Assembly: GCA_002333125.1 (NCBI GenBank) | Contig: DDBM01000258.1 | Span: 965 to 9,458, forward strand | Direction of reading: 5' to 3' | DNA from: Moraxellaceae bacterium UBA2032 | GTDB taxonomy: Bacteria; Pseudomonadota; Gammaproteobacteria; Pseudomonadales; Moraxellaceae | Length of the DNA: 8,494 nt | Shown here: positions 6,233 through 8,494 of the stretch, in pieces | Position numbering within the stretch: the first letter of the stretch is position 1 | Layout of the letters: each line of letters begins with the position of its first letter | Translations under genes and position numbers: made by a program | Notes under the pieces: generated by a model | What the model was told of the DNA's origin: nothing | Seen by the model: the letters and a program-made list of their open reading frames with translations, nothing else | The model's database searches: none

Positions 6233-6991
6233 GTGTCTTTTAGTGCGCGATATATCTTGTTAGCAGGTCTATTGGGAATAATGTGTAGTTCGGCGGTGTA
6301 TGCAGCCAAAGATGATTTAGATGAACTACAAATGAAATTATCCAATCAATGGACCTTAGTAAAAAATGACCGCCTACGAGATATTAAAACCTATGCCCGT
6401 TTAGAAAGTGGCAAGCAGTATCGTTCGTTTAAAGCAACGGTAATGATGAAAGACACTCGCCCCGAAACCTTAGTGCGTTTTTTATTAGATTTTGATAATT
6501 ATCATAAATGGTATTGGCAGGTATTAGAGTCCAGATTACTTAAAAAAGTGTCGCCTACCGAATATTATTTATATTTAGTACATAAAGCGCCCGCAGGCTT
6601 GCCCGACCGTGATGTGGTGTTACATGCCACGATTGAGCTACAAAACGCTAACCGTAATTACATTACCTTAAAAGTACAAGCCGAACCCGATTATTTGCCC
6701 CTAAAGCCACCTTTGGTGCGTATGATTGCCGAAGATTTGCAGTTTAAATTTACCCCACTAGAAAACGGCGATTTATTTGTAGAATCCGAAGGTTATGTTG
6801 ATCCTGGTGGCAATGTACCATCATGGGCAGCAAACTTTGTACAACACAGTGCGCCCTATAGCGTGTCTTTAGGCTCGTTACGCATGGTCAAAAAAGCAGA
6901 ATATGCCCACTCTAAAGAAGCTATTCCTTTTGCGGTGTACGACTACAACGAGTATTTATCTAAGCAATTACGCGGCCAATTAGCACAATAA
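6233..6991 (+). CDS. Exported START-domain lipid-binding-like protein
   Basis: 252-residue product with a Sec-type signal peptide: MSFSAR, a hydrophobic core to about residue 20, and probable cleavage after VYA at residue 24. The rest matches the bacterial START family (helix-grip fold with a cavity for lipids or other hydrophobic ligands): a Trp-containing helix (QWTLVKNDRLRDIKTYAR), FKATVMMKDTRPETLVRFLLDFDNYHKWYW, the GLPDRDVVLHA strand region, VRMIAEDLQFKFTPLENGD and the typical GYVDPGGNVPSWAANF. No membrane segment follows, so it is probably periplasmic. The ligand is unknown. The GTG start is supported by the GGAG SD and by the position of the signal peptide. It appears to be a single-gene unit, separated from the nar block by 149 nt and ending at a strong inverted repeat facing the convergent macro-domain gene. 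Confidence 0.87.
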   Translation: MSFSARYILLAGLLGIMCSSAVYAAKDDLDELQMKLSNQWTLVKNDRLRDIKTYARLESGKQYRSFKATVMMKDTRPETLVRFLLDFDNYHKWYWQVLESRLLKKVSPTEYYLYLVHKAPAGLPDRDVVLHATIELQNANRNYITLKVQAEPDYLPLKPPLVRMIAEDLQFKFTPLENGDLFVESEGYVDPGGNVPSWAANFVQHSAPYSVSLGSLRMVKKAEYAHSKEAIPFAVYDYNEYLSKQLRGQLAQ

Positions 6992-7002
6992 TAATGGAGG
7001 AG

Positions 7003-7026
7003 GGCTTAGGTCATCAGACCTAAGCC
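7003..7026. terminator. Perfect 10-bp inverted repeat between convergent genes, likely terminator
   Basis: GGCTTAGGTC (7003-7012), loop ATCA, GACCTAAGCC (7017-7026). It lies 11 nt after the START-gene stop and 12 nt beyond the macro-gene stop on the other strand, the usual place for a shared bidirectional terminator. The + strand tail (TTGCGTTTGAG) is only partly T-rich, and the minus-strand tail is not T-rich, so efficiency is uncertain. Confidence 0.7.
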
Positions 7027-7038
7027 TTGCGTTTGAGC

Positions 7039-7527
7039 TTAGTTGGATTCAGGTGCAGCCTGTCCTTTATGGTAAGTGGTATAAATATAAATGGGGATAT
7101 TTAACTCACCTAAATGCTGTTGAATTAAAGGATACACTTCATCCCACGACAAACCACCCACGCCTGTTGCCAAACGTGGTAACGCAACACTAGTTACATT
7201 TTCGCTAAGCAAAAACTTATGTAACTCACGTAAGGCATGATTTACATTAGGTGTACTGGCCTTGCCTGCTTTTTGGCCGTGATTGTAGGCACCTTCTTGG
7301 GTTAATAAATTAACAATAATTTTGCCTTCAGAACTCATCCATGACCAAATTTCGCCCTCTTTAGGGTGTTGAGTTTGGCAATAATGGCGAAAATCTTTGT
7401 ATAAACTAGGCCATTGTTCACGTAGTGATAAGGCTAAACCTTGACCAAAATCATCATTAGGTGCAACACCATGAGCAATCACTTGAGCGTTACTTAAAAG
7501 AATGTCGCCTGTTACTTCAATAATCAT
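7039..7527 (-). CDS. Small macro-domain protein, ALC1/TARG1-like subfamily
   Basis: 162-residue single-domain protein with no signal peptide or membrane segment. The macro fold, which binds ADP-ribose and related nucleotides, is indicated by the adenine-contacting VTGDIL (residues 5-10), IAHGVAPNDDFGQGLA (17-32, glycine-rich phosphate loop) and the distal loop ALPRLATGVGGLSW (115-128). IAHGV instead of the IVNAAN of MacroD types places it with the ALC1/TARG1-like group, which includes the DarG antitoxin domain. The catalytic Lys and Asp of human TARG1 do not seem conserved: the expected regions read NLLTQEGAYNHG and ATGVGGLSW. No DarT-like toxin gene is next to it. AGGA lies 9 nt before the ATG on the minus strand. 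Function could be ADP-ribose binding or hydrolysis; this is inference from the family. Confidence 0.85.
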   Translation of the reverse strand: MIIEVTGDILLSNAQVIAHGVAPNDDFGQGLALSLREQWPSLYKDFRHYCQTQHPKEGEIWSWMSSEGKIIVNLLTQEGAYNHGQKAGKASTPNVNHALRELHKFLLSENVTSVALPRLATGVGGLSWDEVYPLIQQHLGELNIPIYIYTTYHKGQAAPESN

Positions 7528-7705
7528 AAATCAATATCCTAAAACAATAATCACGCTTAGATAAAACCACATAAAATATATGGTCTATCCTTTGATACTA
7601 TGCCCTTTTTTAGCTTGCGTCTAGCAATATTTTCTTAGGTTATCTTGTTGTTATATAAGTAAATTTTAGCTTTACTTTGGGCTAAGTTACACTCTTAATA
7701 GCATA
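7528..7705 (-). other. AT-rich spacer between the two minus-strand genes
   Basis: 178 nt with no convincing ORF. It should carry the macro-gene promoter and the end of the AraC-type transcript. AAGTAAA (7657-7663) and TTTACTT (7671-7677) form a weak 7-bp AT hairpin with no U-tail on the minus strand. I could not pick a reliable -35/-10 pair. A single TTGAT half-site at 7592-7596 has no partner. Confidence 0.4.
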
Positions 7706-8494
7706 CTATTTTGCTAGGCTTTTACGGTAGGCACTGGGGGTTTGCTCTGTCCAGCGTTTAAAGGCACGGGTAAAATTAGCCATATCAGAGTAGCCCAAAT
7801 ACTCCGAAATATCCTCTAAGCTTTGAGAGGAATCAGCTAATAAATCGAGTGCTTTTTGTTTGCGTGATTCTTCGACTAAATCGCTATAAGTGGCCTCATA
7901 TTTAGCCAATTGACGCTTAAGGGTACGCTCTGACATATGTAAGCGTTGCGCGACTTGCTCTAAGGTGGCAAAGCCGTTTTTCTCGTCAAACATTAAGGCT
8001 TTTACTTGGGCAATAAATGGCTTGTCTAAACCAAAACGCTGTAATTCTTGTTCACACTGAGTCAGCGCAAGTTGACTCGCCACAGGATTGGCCATCACCA
8101 AAGGCAAGTCTAAATAGGCACTCGAAAAAATAATCCGATTATGCTGTTTTTTAAAACTTACGGTCGCAGGTAATAAGGGAATTAACGGCTGTAAATAGTC
8201 TGGGCAATCAAAGTCAACTTCGGCATGACCTGTTAATACTTGGCCTGTTGCTACAAAACCCATGTGAGCAAACCCAAACATCACCGCCAACACAGCTACA
8301 TCACGCAAAGGTTGCAAGTTAGTATTGATTTTTAAACATAAGCTGCTGTCTTTTTCACCTTCTTCTACTCGTAGCTCGACTAAGCTGCTAATCATGCCCA
8401 CAAAACGCTCGGCAATTGTTAGGGCTTCACGCGCATTAGCAGCGGTAAGTGCAGCAAACCCAATAAAACCGTGCATCGAAATTTGCATTTTTTG
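7706..8494 (-). CDS. AraC-family transcriptional regulator, N-terminus cut by window edge
   Basis: Transcription factor with a C-terminal AraC DNA-binding domain. Over the 260 residues from the first visible Met, the helix-turn-helix pair covers about 173-257: TLEQVAQRLHMSERTLKRQL for the first helix-turn-helix and SLEDISEYLGYSDMANFTRA with FKRW and TPSAYRK for the second, the family signature. The upstream part (MHGFIGFAALTAANAREALTIAERF, LPLVMANPVASQLA) resembles the arabinose-binding-like effector domain of OruR/ArgR-type regulators, which usually total about 330-340 residues. The frame remains open to the window edge (two more codons, Gln-Lys, beyond the Met at 8486-8488), and the visible start falls inside the conserved domain, so some 70-80 N-terminal residues are probably outside. 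The effector and target are unknown; no link to the nar genes is visible. Confidence 0.88.
   Translation of the reverse strand, partial: QKMQISMHGFIGFAALTAANAREALTIAERFVGMISSLVELRVEEGEKDSSLCLKINTNLQPLRDVAVLAVMFGFAHMGFVATGQVLTGHAEVDFDCPDYLQPLIPLLPATVSFKKQHNRIIFSSAYLDLPLVMANPVASQLALTQCEQELQRFGLDKPFIAQVKALMFDEKNGFATLEQVAQRLHMSERTLKRQLAKYEATYSDLVEESRKQKALDLLADSSQSLEDISEYLGYSDMANFTRAFKRWTEQTPSAYRKSLAK

Noticed and set aside
7039..7527. Macro-domain gene as the antitoxin half of a DarTG toxin-antitoxin pair
   Set aside because: No DarT-like gene is adjacent, and the protein lacks the extra C-terminal domain of DarG.
7592..7596. TTGAT as part of an FNR box
   Set aside because: The second half-site ATCAA is missing at the required 4-nt spacing; chance match.
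7657..7677. AAGTAAA/TTTACTT hairpin as terminator of the AraC-type gene
   Set aside because: The stem is AT-rich with only two GC pairs, and there is no U-run following it on the minus strand.

Overview
The window looks like chromosomal DNA from a gammaproteobacterium capable of nitrate respiration. The evidence is a NarG/NarH pair that aligns almost column for column with the enterobacterial proteins as I remember them, a parvulin-family gene directly after narI as in Pseudomonas and relatives, and moderately AT-rich DNA with heavy TTA leucine use. The genus cannot be fixed from this sequence; Moraxellaceae-like or Thiotrichales/Beggiatoa-like hosts are both plausible.

Layout. From 1 to 6083 all genes are on the + strand and tightly packed: the 3' part of narG (5' end outside the window), narH, narJ, narI, a shortened PpiC/parvulin-like gene, a ric (ytfE/dnrN/scdA) di-iron repair gene, and a Cam-type gamma-carbonic anhydrase-like gene. 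The nar genes overlap or abut, with Shine-Dalgarno sequences inside the preceding gene. The only gap in this block is 91 nt before ric. After a 149-nt spacer holding a possible promoter and a 5' leader hairpin comes a secreted START-domain protein (6233-6991, GTG start). A perfect 10-bp inverted repeat separates it from two minus-strand genes: a small ALC1/TARG1-like macro-domain protein (7039-7527) and an AraC-family regulator cut by the right edge (7706-8494).

How the genes work together. NarGHI is the membrane-bound respiratory nitrate reductase: NarG holds the molybdenum site, NarH the iron-sulfur wire, and NarI the quinol-oxidising dihaem cytochrome b. NarJ is its assembly chaperone, and the PpiC-like protein is probably an accessory folding factor. 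Ric fits the same process, because nitrate/nitrite respiration produces nitric oxide that damages iron-sulfur centres. The role of the gamma-carbonic anhydrase here is unknown. The START, macro and AraC genes look like ordinary neighbours with no visible tie to nitrate respiration.

I see no phage, transposon, CRISPR, tRNA/rRNA or defence-island signature. The most unusual item is the PpiC-like protein, which keeps the N- and C-terminal flanks of its family but appears to have lost the whole catalytic rotamase domain.
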